A stretch of 64,000 bases of DNA from Tetmemena sp. SeJ-2015 (Eukaryota; Ciliophora; Spirotrichea; Sporadotrichida; Oxytrichidae), in assembly GCA_027382625.1 (NCBI GenBank), contig JAJKFJ010021845.1, positions 1 through 64,000 of the forward strand. Direction: 5' to 3'. The notes below the pieces were generated by a model. That model was given only the letters and a program-made list of their open reading frames with translations, searched no databases and had not been told where the DNA came from. A program made the translations under genes and the position numbers. Below, in pieces: positions 50,256-61,315 of the stretch (its first letter is position 1; each line of letters begins with the position of its first letter).

Positions 50256-51214
50256 TCATCCAGCGAAGCGGGAGATGGTCTGGGTAAAAAGTGCAGGGTC
50301 GACATTGCCGCCGGACAGGGTGCAGATCACCGTGTCGGGCAGGTCGGGCGCGAAGAGGGCGGCGGCGAGGGCGACCGCGCCGCCCGGTTCGGCCACGAGG
50401 CGCAGGTGCTGGAAGGCCAGCGTCATGGCCTGCAGCGCCTGATCGTCGCTGACCACTATTCCCGGCCCCGCATGGGCCTGGAGGATCGGCAGCGTCAGCC
50501 TGCCCGGCGTTGGCGTCAGGATCGCGTCGCAGAGCGAGCCGGTGCTGGCGGCGTTGTGCTGCGGCGTTCCGGTGGCGAGCGAGCGGGCCATGTCGTCAAA
50601 GCCCTGCGGCTCGACTGGGTGGACGCGCAGGCCGGGCGCGCGGGTGGCAAGGGCAAGGGCGATGCCAGAAGACAGGCCGCCGCCGCCGCAGCAGACCAGA
50701 ATCTCGGCTTCGGTGATGCCCAGCGCCTCGGCCTGGGCGGCGATCTCAAGGCCCGTCGTGCCCTGGCCCGCGATGACAAGCGGGTGATCGAAGGGTGGGA
50801 TCAGGGCAAGGCCGCGTTCGGCCGAAAGCCGGGCGGCGATGGCGTCGCGGTCGTCGGCGGCGCGGTCATAAAGAACGATTTCTGCGCCATAAGCTTTTGT
50901 ATTGGCAAATCTTTACCGCTGGCGCATCGGGGGGCATGACGATGAGGGCGGTCATCCCATGGGCGGCGGGGGCCCGGCGACGCCCTGGGCAGGGTTGCCC
51001 GAACATGGCAAGGACGCCGGGCGTGCCCTTTGGCAAGGCCGAGATCGCCGACCAGGCCCCGCGCGCCTTGAAAGAGCCGGTCACCTGCAGGCATTCCGCC
51101 TTGACCAGCCCCCGGCGGCCCGCGATCCGGTCGAGCAGGGGGGCCGAGAGAAGCGGCGTCTGGCGGACTTTCCCGCGAGAGGGAGGGGGGCGGCGTGATA
51201 TCGTCGTTTGTCAC
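50256..51214 (-). CDS. threonine/serine dehydratase-like PLP enzyme (frame broken)
   Basis: Type II PLP enzyme. TGSFKARGAWSAISALP carries the PLP-binding Lys motif (S/T-F-K-x-RGA), HGMTALIVMPPDAPAVK follows, and a shifted frame near 50690-50720 has the glycine-rich phosphate loop. The C-terminus reads LVAEPGGAVALAAALFAPDL and TVICTLSGGNVDPALF. Members deaminate threonine or serine or racemise serine. Likely start GTG 51214 (VTNDDITPP). Frame changes near 51130, 51000, 50900 and 50600. Confidence 0.86.
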
Positions 51215-51217
51215 GGT

Positions 51218-51972
51218 CTTTGCTTTCCCTTTCGCCAGGCCGGGCCCCACGGAGGAGGGTTTTCGGGGCCGGCCCCCGCCGGGGACACCGGGGATCGGGG
51301 GCCGGCCCAGTCCTGGCGAGTGGCCTAAAAGAAGGTCGGGCCCGCAATCAGAAGGGGGGGCCCGGGGCCCGGCCCGCCACCCGCGCCAATGGGCGGTAAA
51401 AGGGGTTTCGGCGGCCCCTGCGGGGCCGGGTCATAGGTGATGCGCAGGCCGTCCGGCGTTTCGCGGTAGAAGCGGGTGACCTCGGACAGCCATTTGCCCG
51501 GCGGCAGGGGGCCGAAGCCGGGCATGGCGGCGGGCATCTTTCGGCCAGGCCCCGGGTTTTGGCGCCGGGTTGGGGCCCAGTAGGGGATGCGGTCACCCCC
51601 GGGGTTTTCGGGGCCGATGTTTTGGGGGAAAAGGGCCGCGCAGGCGGTCCCTCGCGCGGACCATCAGGTCGAGGCCGATGAGACCGCCGCGCGAGGTGCC
51701 CAGAAGGGCGGCGCGGGGGATGGCCAGATGGTCAAGCAGCGCAAGGGCATCGCCCCCTCCTCGCCAGCGTATAGGTGGGGGCCGGTCCAGTCGCTTTCGC
51801 CCCGGCCGCGATAATCTAGGCGGATCACCCGGCAGCCCGCCAGCGCGGGCAGGGCATCGTCGAAATCATGCCGCTCACGCGTCAGGCCCGCCAGGCAAAG
51901 GACGGGCAGGCCGGGGCCGCCCGTGTCGTCATAGGCAAGGCGCGCGCCGTCGGGGGCGGTGAAGAAGGCCAT
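51218..51972 (-). CDS. alpha/beta hydrolase (frame broken, corrupted centre)
   Basis: MAFFTAPDGARLAYDDTGGP, VLCLAGLTRERHDFDDALPA and RVIRLDYRGRGESDWTGPHL are clean; the nucleophile region (ALLGTSRGG) is split near 51690. Then WLSEVTRFYRETPDGLRITY and a corrupted C-terminus in 51218-51420. The ~251-codon span fits the family. Third hydrolase in this 3.3-kb stretch. Divergent from the ABC exporter. Confidence 0.78.
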
Positions 51973-52049
51973 CGGCGGCTCCTGTCCGGGTCGCGGGCAG
52001 AGTTGCATGGGGGACGGGCGAGGGAAAAGGGGGGGCGGTGGGCCGGCCC

Positions 52050-53876
52050 GGTGGGTGCGGCGGGGGTTTCCGCCCCTCCACCACCCGGTGGATGTTTTCA
52101 CCTTTTAGGGCGGGCTTTTTTGCGGGCGGGGCCCGGGGGGGGGCCGCGGTGCGCCCGAGGCGCACATTTTCGGTTTTCCCGGGGGCCCCCGAAACCCGCG
52201 CCGGAACGAAGGAAACCCTGCCCCCCCCAAGGCCCCCGAGCCCCCCCATGCGAAGGGGGGGGCGCTGTGGGCTGGGCCCCGCATGGCCCCCCGCGGGGGC
52301 CGGGGCCTTGGCGCGCGATCTTTACCCCCGGGGGACCGGTTTTTGTTGGCCGGCGCCCGGGGGTGGGCGGGTTCAACAGGATGTTGGCCCCTGGACATAT
52401 TTTTGGCCTTTTTGGCATGCGGGCTTTTCCCTGGGACCGGGGCGTTTCCGGGGCGTGGGCGAGCGGGGGGTGGCCCATATCCCCCGGCGCTTTGACGGTG
52501 ATGGGTGTCCCGGCCCCCTTTTTTAAAAGCCCCGACCGGCGGGTGTTTAGCCGGATCACCCCCGAACGACGCTGATCCTGTCGGTGATCGGTCTTTGGTT
52601 TGTGCCCTTTTCGAACTTTCTGATGCTTCGGGGGGTTGGGGCTATGTTCCTTTGGCCAAGTGACCGGGGGTTTGGCTTCTGGTCGTGCCGGTCGTGGGGC
52701 CCTCCCGGGCTGGGGGGGGTGGGGTGCTGACCCGGGAAACAGGATTGGATCGCCTCGTCCGGGTCGGCTTTGGGGCCTTTTGGCGGTGCGCGGTTTCAGG
52801 CTTTACCCAGAGGGCCGACCCGCGGCGTTTGCCGAGTGACGGGAAAAAGGCCTTTTTTTCCCAAAGGGGCGCTCCCGAATCGGCGGTGATGACGGGATCG
52901 TGATTTCCCCGGCTTTTTGGGGTTTTTCGGCGTTCTGTGGGTGGCGCGCGCGATTGCGTACCGGCGGATTCGGTGGGCGAGTTTTTATCCAGTTCGTATC
53001 TATGCGGTGATGGGGCCGGATCTGTCGGCGCGCGTCGAGATCTGGGGCGAATTTCAAACGGGCGGCCGGGGGGGACCCACGGCTTGTAAAATTGCTAAAC
53101 GGTCGAGGGCACCCTGCAGGACCCGGGGCCCCGGGCCGGGGCCCCGGCCCGCGCCGGTGCGGGGGGATCCCGGGTGGGGGCTTTTCCCACCCCGCGGCCC
53201 CCGGGCGTGGCCCCGAAAGGGGGCAGCCCCATGTGCGGCCGGGGGAACGGGGGCGCTGGGCGGCCGTCGGCGCGGGCAAGACCACGGTCTTGCAATTTTT
53301 GCAGCGCTTCTACGACCCGCAAGAGGGGCGGATCACGCTGGATGGCACTGATCTGCGCGACATGCGGCGCGACGAGTTCCGCAAGTCGATCGCGCTGGTG
53401 CCGCAGACCCGGTGATCTTCGCCGCCTCGGCGCGCGAGAACATCCGTTTCGGGCGGCCCTGAGGCCAGCGATGCCAGGTCGAGGCGGCGGCGCGGCGGCG
53501 GCGGCGTCTCCTGACCGCGCGTCGCGCAGGCCGACACTCTCCTGGGCGACGAGGGTTATGCTGTCGGGCGGGCTAGAAACAGTGGGTGGCGATTCCCGGG
53601 CGATCGCGCGACGCGCCGGTCCTCCTTGCTGGCGACGCGACAGTGGCTGGATGCCGAAAGCGAACGCGCGGTGCAGGCAGCGGTCGAGCGGCTGGCCGAA
53701 GGGCGTACCACGCTGGTCGTGGCGCATCGACTGGCCACCGTGAAGCGGGCCGACCGGATCGTGGTCTTCGAACAGGGGCGCATTGCCGCCATGGGCACGC
53801 ATGACGAACTGGTCGCCGAGGGCGGGCTTTATGCCCGGCTGGCAGCGGCTTGCAATTCACCGAAGGCGCGGTCTAA
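52050..53876 (+). CDS. MsbA-like ABC exporter, fused membrane and ATPase domains (heavily corrupted)
   Basis: The ATPase half is clear from 53265: [20 protein letters not shown] (Walker A), [28 protein letters not shown] (Q-loop), ENIRFGRP, and [20 protein letters not shown] with [18 protein letters not shown]. Upstream, traces of the membrane domain survive: SRIT then LILSVIG near 52550-52590, [11 protein letters not shown] near 52725, FFGVLWV near 52920 and RIYAVM, EIWGEFQ near 53000-53060. About 609 codons to TAA 53874 fits a half-size exporter. Such pumps export lipids or hydrophobic compounds; substrate unknown. Confidence 0.78.
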
Positions 53877-54060
53877 AGGCGGGGACGGCGGCAGACGTTG
53901 CGTGAAACGCGGCCCGTTTTGCTTGGACCGGTCGAGCCACACATCCTTGGACAGGCACTGCGCGAATGGGTGGCCGACGTCGGGGGGACGGTCCTTTCCG
54001 CATTGGCCTGAAGGCTTCGATCGAGCGCCGACCTGGGCCGACCGCGACGTCGCCCGCACC

Positions 54061-55778
54061 ATGTATCAATATGTCACCCGCGCCCGCGACGCCCATGGCG
54101 CGCGTCCGGCGATCAGCTATCAGCTTCTCTCGGCCCCCGATGCGCCCAAGGTCACGCTGACCTGGAACGAGTTGCACGGCCGGGTGACCCAGGCGGCGAA
54201 CCTGTTCCGGTCGCTGGGCGTCGGGCCGAAGGATGTGGTCGCCTATGTCCTTCCGAATACGATGGAAACCGCCGTCACGCTGATCGCGGGCGCGGTCGCC
54301 GGGATCGTCAATCCGATCAACCCGCTTTTTGGAACCCGAACAGATCAGCGCCATCCTGCGCGAGACGGGGGCAAAGGCGGTGGTGACCCTGAAAGCTTTT
54401 CCCAAGACCGATCGGGCCGCAAGAAGGTGGCCGAGGCGGTAAAATTTCGCGCCCGGCGTAGACGTGGTCGAGATCGACCTGCTGCCTACCTGCCCGGGGG
54501 CCAAAAAACCCGGGATCGTGCCGCCTGGGCCCGGGAACCCGGTCGCATCGCGGGGGTGCGATTTCCCCGGGAGAGATGGCCGCACCGTCCGAGGGGCTGG
54601 CCCTTCACCAAAGGCCGGGGACCGGGTCCCCGGCCTATTTCCACACCGGCGGCACGACGGGGATGCCCAAGGTGGCGCAGCACAAGGTGTCGGGCATGGT
54701 CTATAACGGCTGGCTCGGCGCGCGGCTCTTGTTCCGCGAGACGGATGTGGTGATGTGCCCGCTGCCGCTGTTCCATGTGTTCGCGGCCTATCCGATCCTG
54801 ATGTCGATGATCGCCTCGGGGGCGCATGTCGTCTTTCCGACGCCTGCGGGCTATCGGGGCGAGGGGGTGATGGACAACCTGTGGAAGCTCTGCGCTCGAT
54901 ATGGTGTGACCTATCTGATCACCGTGCCGACGGCGCTGGCCGCGCTGATGCAAAGGAAGATCGACGCCGATATCTCGACCATGCGCGGGGCGTTTTCGGG
55001 ATCGTCGCCCTTGCCGCTGGAATTGTTCGCCAGGTTTGAGAAGGCGACCGGAAATTCGCCCAACAAGGAGGCCTGCGCGAAGCCCTGCTGTCGCCGACCG
55101 CCCGGGGCCAAAAGAAGATGGGGTCGGTGGGGCTGCCTTTCCCCGCATACCCATGTGCGCACCCTGCCCAAAGGGAAAAGGCGCGACGGGTTCCGCGAAT
55201 GTGGCGTGAGAGTGGCGAGATCTGGGCAATCCGGGCGCTTCCGACCATACCGGGCCCCGCGCGATCCGCCAGGGCCTTCCCGCCCGGGATCTGGTGGCGG
55301 GCGACGCCGCCGGCTATCCCATCACCGGGGCGGGGCCAAGGACCTGATCATCCGGGCGGCCACAAATCGCCCGGCGCTGAGACGGGCCGAGGCCATCCGG
55401 CGTGCGTTCGGGGCCATCGGCCAGCCCGACGCCCATGCGGGCGAGTTGCCCTGCGCCTATGTGGAACTGGTCAAGGGGCAGACGCTCGACGGCCGGCTGT
55501 TGGTTTGCAGAGCAATGCGAGCGGCGCGGTGCCGAAAATCGGGGTTTTGGGCAAGATTCCCAAGACGGCGGTGGGCAAGGTGTTCAAGCCGACCTGGGGC
55601 CCCGGGCGATCCCCGGGTCTTGAGCGGGCCCCGCCGGCGCGGGTTTCCCGCCCGGTCCGGGGGGGGGTCGAGGACAAGAAGCGCGGGCTGGTGGCCAGGT
55701 CGTCGGGGGAGCGACGAGGCGAGCCGGCCGTGGCTGGGCGCTTTCCCGCGCCTGGGATTGGGCGAAGTGACGGGCTGA
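54061..55778 (+). CDS. AMP-dependent acyl-CoA synthetase-like protein (frame broken)
   Basis: [60 protein letters not shown], then the ATP-binding P-loop [60 protein letters not shown] and a C-terminal [12 protein letters not shown] with the catalytic Lys. The stretches 54330-54640 and 55060-55380 are corrupted. Activates carboxylic acids with ATP and CoA; chain length unknown. Upstream bases 53905-54060 hold similar-looking text, so the true start may be earlier. Confidence 0.85.
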
Positions 55779-55805
55779 CCAGGTCGGCTCGCCCGTCTAA
55801 CGGTT

Positions 55806-55850
55806 GAAAATATCCTGAGGGGGGGTCCGGAGGGGCGCAAAACCCCCCGG
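55806..55850 (+). repeat. dispersed intergenic hairpin element, copy 4 (partial)
   Basis: GAAAATATCCTGAGGGGGGG then TCCGGAGGGGCGCAAAACCCCCC. It keeps the AATATCC core, the GTCCGG centre and the terminal hairpin, but lacks the TTCTTCTG head. Lies 28 bp after the acyl-CoA synthetase stop. Confidence 0.6.
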
Positions 55851-55974
55851 GCGCCCTACGGGCGCGCGACGGACGGCAGCCGGGCTGCGAGGATGACAGG
55901 CTTTTTCATTTGATTGGTGGCAAGGCAGAACGCAAAATACACGTGATGATCACGTTGCCTTGAAGGATTTCCCG

Positions 55975-56507
55975 ATGAAAATTGCCAGCTTCCCTTTTTG
56001 CCACCGCGACGATGGCAGCTTCGGTCCTGCCTGCCCTTGCCTCTCCGCAATCGGAAGTGCTGTTCTCGCACAAGAACTGGAGGTCGAGCTGGTGGCTTGG
56101 GATGATGGCGGCTGGGCTTTCGTGGCGCAGGTATCCCGGCCGGGGAGAGCTTTCTCGATCTGGACCTTCCAGGATGAAAGCGTGCAGTTGCAATTCTACT
56201 CGACCGCCTGGAGTTTTGGCGAGGGCACGACCCCCGATCTGGTGGTGCAGGTCGAAACCCCAAACCGTCCTGGAACCTGACGGACGCGGAACTGTACCAG
56301 AATTCGGTCCTGTTCACCCTGCCCAACAGCGATGCCGGGGTCGAGTTCATTACCGAGATCGCACGCGGCAACCGCCTGTTTCTGCGCGACAACAAGGGTG
56401 GGCCAGTGCAGGATTATTCGCTGTCAGGGTCAAAGGCCTCGATCGACGCGCTGATCGAATGCGGCAATGTCATCACGCAGCAAAGCCCGTCCAATCCGTT
56501 CAAGTGA
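55975..56507 (+). CDS. exported protein, IalB-like (frame broken)
   Basis: Begins MKIASFLFATATMAASVLPA-like text split by a frame change near 56000, a Sec signal peptide ending near ALAS. The body has ELVAWDDGGWAFVAQVSRPG, FSIWTFQDESVQLQFYSTAW, FGEGTTPDLVVQVET and, after another change near 56265, SVLFTLPNSDAGVEFITEIA, then GSKASIDALIECGNV. The terminal L-x-GS-x-A-x-x-x-L-x-x-C pattern resembles the invasion-associated locus B family of periplasmic proteins. Function unknown. Confidence 0.6.
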
Positions 56508-56554
56508 GTTTCACCCGAAAAGGCGCGATCTTTCGGCGAAAAATCGGGCAGGGA

Positions 56555-56981
56555 TCACATCTGGTCGGTGTCGACCCAGATCGTGACCGGGCCGTCATTC
56601 ACCAGTTCCACCGCCATGTCGGCGCCAAAGCTGCCGGTCTCGACCGGCACAGCTTCGGCGGCCAGGCGCGCGGCGAAATGCTCGTACAGCGCGCGGCCGC
56701 GGTCAGGCGGGGCGGCGGTGGAAAAGCCGGGGCGATTGCCGCGCAGATCGGCCGCCAGGGTGAACTGGCTGATCACCAAGGCCGCGCCGCCGACTCACGG
56801 ACCGACAGGTTCATCTGTCCTGATGTCGCGGAAGATGCGCATGCATTTGCCCGCTCCGGATCGTCGGCATCGGTATCGCCCCTGCATGGCGCAGCCAGCC
56901 GGAGGCCCCGCCGCAGCCGCCCGATCACTGACCCTCGACCGAGACCTGCGCCCGGCTGACGCGCTGGAGGACGGCCCTCAC
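56555..56981 (-). CDS. dtd: D-aminoacyl-tRNA deacylase
   Basis: Removes D-amino acids from mischarged tRNA. N-terminus [16 protein letters not shown] from a GTG start at 56981; the C-terminal half is clean: [20 protein letters not shown] with the SQFTLAAD catalytic motif, and [20 protein letters not shown] with the NxPVTxxxD cross-subunit motif. Frame changes lie in 56790-56920. The 142-codon span fits. The GTG overlaps the stop of the kinase gene (GTGA). Confidence 0.92.
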
Positions 56982-57886
56982 AGTTCGGTTCCCAGGGTGG
57001 TTCGCCCCGGCCCGGCTGACGGTGATGGCGGCGGCGCGGGTGCCCAGAGACAGGGCCTGGTCCAGCACGCCTTCGGTCAGCGCCCCGACACCTGCCTTGG
57101 TCAGCGCCCCCGCCTGATGCAGCGCGGCCAGCACGCCCGCGTTGAACGTGTCGCCCGCGCCGACCGTATCGGCACCTCGACCTGGTGGCCGCGACGAAAC
57201 GGTTCTGCGTGGCTGTCACCGCCCGCGCGCCTTTGGCCCCTTCGGTGATGAAGACGGCTTTCGGGCCGCGCGCCAGGATGCCCTGGGCCAGCGCGGTCAG
57301 GTCACCTTCGCCTTCCAGCCAGTGCAGATCCTCATCCGACAGTTTCACCAGATCGGCGCGGCCGATCATGCGGTTGATGCGGGCGCGATAGGCCTCTTCC
57401 TTGCCGGCGATGAAATCGGGGCCCTTCGGTGGACAGGGCGGTGCCGACCCATTCGCGGACTGCAGCTCTTCATAGGTCGATGCCGCGGGTCGTTGACTAG
57501 GGAATTCCGCCGAGGAACAGCGCCTGCACATCGTCGGCCAGGATCGGCAGTTCGGCGGGCGACAGCATCCGGCCCGCCGTGCCCTCGTCATAGAAGGCAT
57601 AGGTGGCCTGGCCGTTCACCAATTTGACAAAAGCGACGGTGGTGGGCCGGTCAGACCGCGCCAGATAGCGCAGGTCGACCTTCGAGGCCGCCAGCGTCTC
57701 GGCCAGAATCTCGCCCAGCATGTCGGTCGAGACGCCCGAGAAGAAGGCCGAGGGCGCGCCGAGGCGTCCCAGGGCGATGGCGGTGTTGAAGACCGCGCCG
57801 CCCGCATAGGGGGCGAAACAGGCCTCGCCCGCGGTCGAGACCCGTGGCAGCATGTCGATCAGCGCTTCGCCGCAGCTCAGAATCAT
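56978..57886 (-). CDS. PfkB-family sugar kinase, fructokinase-like (frame broken)
   Basis: MILSCGEALIDMLPR at the start, PYAGGAVFNTAIALGRLGAP (sugar-binding GG motif), FFSGVSTDMLGEILAETLAA, DLVKLSDEDLHWLEGEGDLT and ARGPKAVFITEGAKGARAV. The catalytic signature GAGDTFNAG is read in pieces near 57150, followed by QALSLGTRAAAITVSRAGAN. Frame changes near 57500, 57420, 57180 and 57010. Likely substrate fructose or a similar hexose. Confidence 0.88.
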
Positions 57887-57951
57887 CGGCTTTCCCTCCC
57901 CAATCCCGCGCGCATCCTAGCCCGTCGCGAGCCGTTAGCGCAAACAATTGC

Positions 57952-58928
57952 TCAGGCGATGAAATACTGCTCAAGATTGGCGCGCACGCGGTCAAGCGGC
58001 GTCGCCCGGACGCATCAGGCACGAAGGTCTGGCCGGTGATCGCCTCATAGGCTCGCATAGAACCCGCGCGGTGCGGGCGATCATCTCGGCCGGGATTTCG
58101 GGGACCGGGTCCTTGTAGGGGTCGCAGCGGGCGGCGACCCAAGAGCGGATCACATCCTTGTCAAAGCTGGGCGGGCGCGCCCCGGTCTCGAAAGCCTGCT
58201 GATAGCCATCGGCCAGCCAGTAGCGGCTGGAATCGGGGGTGTGGATTTCGTCGGCCAGAAGGATGCGGCCGGTCTCGTCGCGGCCAAACTCGTATTTGGT
58301 ATCGACCAGGATAGCCCGCGTCGGCCGCCATCTTCTGCCCGCGCGCGAACAGCGCCAGCGCATGGGCCCCAAACCCCGTCCATTCGGCGCGGGTCAAAAG
58401 CCCCTGGGCCAGAATCTCGTCCTGGGTCAGCGGCTCGTCATGCGCGCCGTCAAAGGCCTTGGACGTGGGGGTGATCAGCGCGGCGGGCAATTGCTGGTTG
58501 TCGCGCATCCCGTCGGGCAGGCGGTGGCCATACATCTCGCGCGCGCCGGCCCTGTATTGCGTCAGGATCGAGGTCGAGGTCGTGCCCGCAAGATAGCCGC
58601 GCACGACCACTTCGACCGGCAGGATCTCGACCCGGCGCCCGATCACCACATTGGGGTCGGGATAGGCGGTGACGTGGTTGGGGCAGATGTCGGCGGTCTG
58701 GTCGAACCAGTAGCGCGCGGTCTGGGTCAGGACCTGGCCCTTCCACGGGATCGCCGCAAGGATGCGGTCGAAGGCCGAGATCCGGTCGGAGGAAATCAGG
58801 ATGCGGCGGCCCGCCGGATAGTCGGGCGAGGGCGGCAGGTCATAGCAATCGCGGACCTTGCCGTAATAGGGCGCGGGAAGCTCGGGGATATGCGCCTGCG
58901 GCAGGACGCGGGTCAGATCAAGGGCCAT
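57952..58928 (-). CDS. purC: phosphoribosylaminoimidazole-succinocarboxamide synthase
   Basis: SAICAR synthetase of purine synthesis. [16 protein letters not shown] (P-loop-like KVRD-Y), [58 protein letters not shown], then after a frame change near 58315 [20 protein letters not shown] and [13 protein letters not shown]. The C-terminus [12 protein letters not shown] is read before TGA 57952. At ~325 codons it belongs to the longer, yeast-ADE1-like form rather than the ~240-residue bacterial form. Frame changes also near 58050 and 58010. Confidence 0.94.
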
Positions 58929-58973
58929 GCGAGCCTCCGTTTGCTGTCGCGCTTTTGCGGCGGGCGGGCTGAG

Positions 58974-60216
58974 TCAAGCGGCCGGGCGCAGGATCAGGAT
59001 GGCGCGGAAATCTTCACATTGGTCAGGTGGGGCCGGTGACGACCTGCGCGCCGATCGCCGAAAAATCCTGCGAGTCGTTTTCCGCCACGCGGCCTGCCGC
59101 GTCCGATGCCCGTCCAGCGTCGCGGGCCTGATCAGGCGCCGCACTTCGGCACCATCGACGCCGTCCGTGTCGCGGCGATGGCGTGAATCTGGCATGGCCA
59201 TCCAGCGCCAGCGCCAGCGCCAGGCAGAATTCGGCATTCGGCCCGCCCGAGCCCTTGCCGCGCCGGGTGACGGTCAACTCGCCGCCGGACAGCAGCAGCC
59301 GGGGCGCGTCGCCGGGGCGCAGGGTCGCGGCGATGGCCATGGCCTGTGCGGCCTGATCGGCGGCGACCTCGCGCGCCTCTCCTTCCAGGCGGTCGCCCAG
59401 GAGCGTGACTTCGCAGCCTGCCGCGCGGGCGCGACCGGCGGCGGCGTCCAGGCTTTGCGCCGGGGCGGCGACGACGCGGTTCTCCACGCGCGACAGGCGC
59501 AGATCGCCGGGCGGGACGACGCCGGTCTTGCCCGCCAGCACGGCCTGAACCGATTGCGGCGCGGCAATCTGCCAGCGGTCCAGCACGGCGCGGGCCTCGG
59601 CGGCAGTGCTGGCATCCGGCACGGTGGGGCCAGAGCCGATCAGCGCCGGGTCATCGCCCGGCACATCGGAAATCATCAGCGCCAGCATCCGCGCAGGATA
59701 GGCGGCGGCGGCAAGCTGGCCGCCCTTCACCCGGCTCAGATGCTTGCGCAACAGGTTCATCGCCGAAATCGGCGCGCCTGAGGCCAGAAGGGCGGCATTG
59801 ACGGCCTGTTTCTCGGCCAGGGTGATCTGCCCCGCAGGCGCGACCAGCAGGGCCGACGCCCCGCCCGAGATCAGCGCCACGACCAGATCGTCCTGGCCAA
59901 GACTGCGCAGCAGATCCAGCATCCGCGCCGTGGCGGCGGCGCCTGCGGCATCGGGAACCGGATGCGCAGCCTCGACGATCTCGATCCCCCGGCAGGGGCG
60001 GCCATAACCGTAGCGCGTGATCACCAGCCCCTCGCAGGGGCCCCAGGAGGCCTCAAGGGCCTCGGCCATGCGGGCGCTGGCCTTGCCCGCGCCGATCACC
60101 AGTACGCGGCCAGCCGGTCGGGGCGGAAGGTGTGCGACCAGCATCCGCATCGGATCGGCCACTTCTACGGCCAGGTCGAACAGATCGCGCAAGAAGGGGG
60201 CGGGCATGGGTGTCAT
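58974..60216 (-). CDS. glycerate 2-kinase, MOFRL/TtuD-type
   Basis: Phosphorylates D-glycerate to 2-phosphoglycerate. AGRVLVIGAGKASARMAEAL, VEAAHPVPDAAG, DDLVVALISGGASALLVAPA (SGG-AS nucleotide loop), MNLLRKHLSRVKGGQLAAAA, LMISDVPGDDPALIGSGPTV and LLLSGGELTVTRRGKGSGGP with the MOFRL C-terminal domain. The final ~60 codons (58974-59180) are frame-broken but end LILRPAA at TGA 58974. Typical of serine-cycle or tartrate/glyoxylate metabolism. Confidence 0.92.
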
Positions 60217-61315
60217 CGTTTGCTGTAGATCCAGGCCGCCACGCCCGCGACGACCGCCGCCGCCAGCACGGCGAAGGCGATCTTCCAGGCCGACCAGGGC
60301 CTTTCGCCCTGCACCTTGCCGGTCTGGCCGTTCACCACGAAGCGGTAGGCGCTCCCGTTGTATTTGTAGGCGGCCATCCAGACCGGCAGCAGGATGTGCT
60401 TGAAGGTTTCCTCGGACCAGTCGGTGTCGATGGTGTCGACCCGCTGCTCGTCGCCGCCGATATCCTGCAAGACATCCTGATGGATCACCCAGGACATTTC
60501 TTCCTGCGCCTGATCATGGGCAGGGGCGAGTTCCACCGTATAGCCTTCGGCATCGAACCCGGCCAGGTAATCGGGCGCATAGGGGACAAGCGCGGGCAGG
60601 CTCCAGGGCGCAAGGCCTTGGCCATGTCCTGCGGCAGGCTGGCTGAACCCAGGATCAGCACATCGTCGAAATCGCGCGCCACGCGGCCCGAGGCAGGATA
60701 CCAGCGCGTCTTGCGCACCCGTTCCTGGCGCTGCACCGACAGCGGCCGTTTTCCCGCACGGTGACGGTTGCGCGTCTCGTAGTAATACTCGCCGCGCTGC
60801 CGATACGGCTGCGGGTGTCGGCATCGAAGGTCCAGTAGGCGATAGACCGCCGTTCATCGCGGCGCCTTGCGGGCATATTCCATCAAGCGTGTTGGCGCGA
60901 ACCACAGGCTGCCCATGCCAGCCCACCATGGCCTCGCGCGCCTGGCGTTCGGTCAGCGCGAAAGGCACCAGCGCCTGCGGCTTGATCTGGCGATGCGCGC
61001 CGCTGTCAAGCACGACGGGGGTGGCGCAGAACGGGCATTCGGTGGCATGGGTGGCGCCCTGAAATTCGATCAGTGCGCCGCAGCCGGTGCAGGTGGCGGT
61101 GCGGACCTCTTCCATCGCGCCGCGCGGCAGGTCGTCGCGCAGGGCGGCCAGAAGATCATGCTCGGCCAGCGCCTCGGCCTGGCCGCGCGCATCGCGGGTG
61201 GGGATCTTCTGCACATGGCCGCAATGGTCGCAGACCAGTTCGGTCTGGCCCGGCGCAAAGCGCAGCGCGCGCCGCATTGCTCGCAGGGCCAGCGGAATTC
61301 CTGTTGTCCGGTCAT
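60213..61315 (-). CDS. zinc-ribbon membrane-associated protein next to SPFH gene (frame broken)
   Basis: N-terminus MTGQQEFRWPCEQCGARLRF with three zinc-binding Cys pairs visible: CEQCG, CDHCGHVQKIPTRDARG and CTGCGALIEFQGATHATECP-FC. The middle is broken (60620-60890). The C-terminal domain VPYAPDYLAGFDAEGYTVEL, KHILLPVWMAAYKYNGSAYR and a last membrane helix IAFAVLAAAVVAGVAAW. Proteins like this are often mislabelled as primosomal helicase; no helicase motif is present. Starts at ATG 61315, overlapping the SPFH gene end. Confidence 0.8.

Noticed and set aside
52050..52560. A separate plus-strand gene encoding Gly/Pro-rich protein
   Set aside because: The position and surviving pieces fit the N-terminal membrane half of the ABC exporter; the rest is corrupted sequence.
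60213..61315. Primosomal protein N' (PriA) helicase, a common label for this kind of protein
   Set aside because: Only zinc-ribbon Cys pairs and a C-terminal membrane helix are present; no Walker or helicase motifs.
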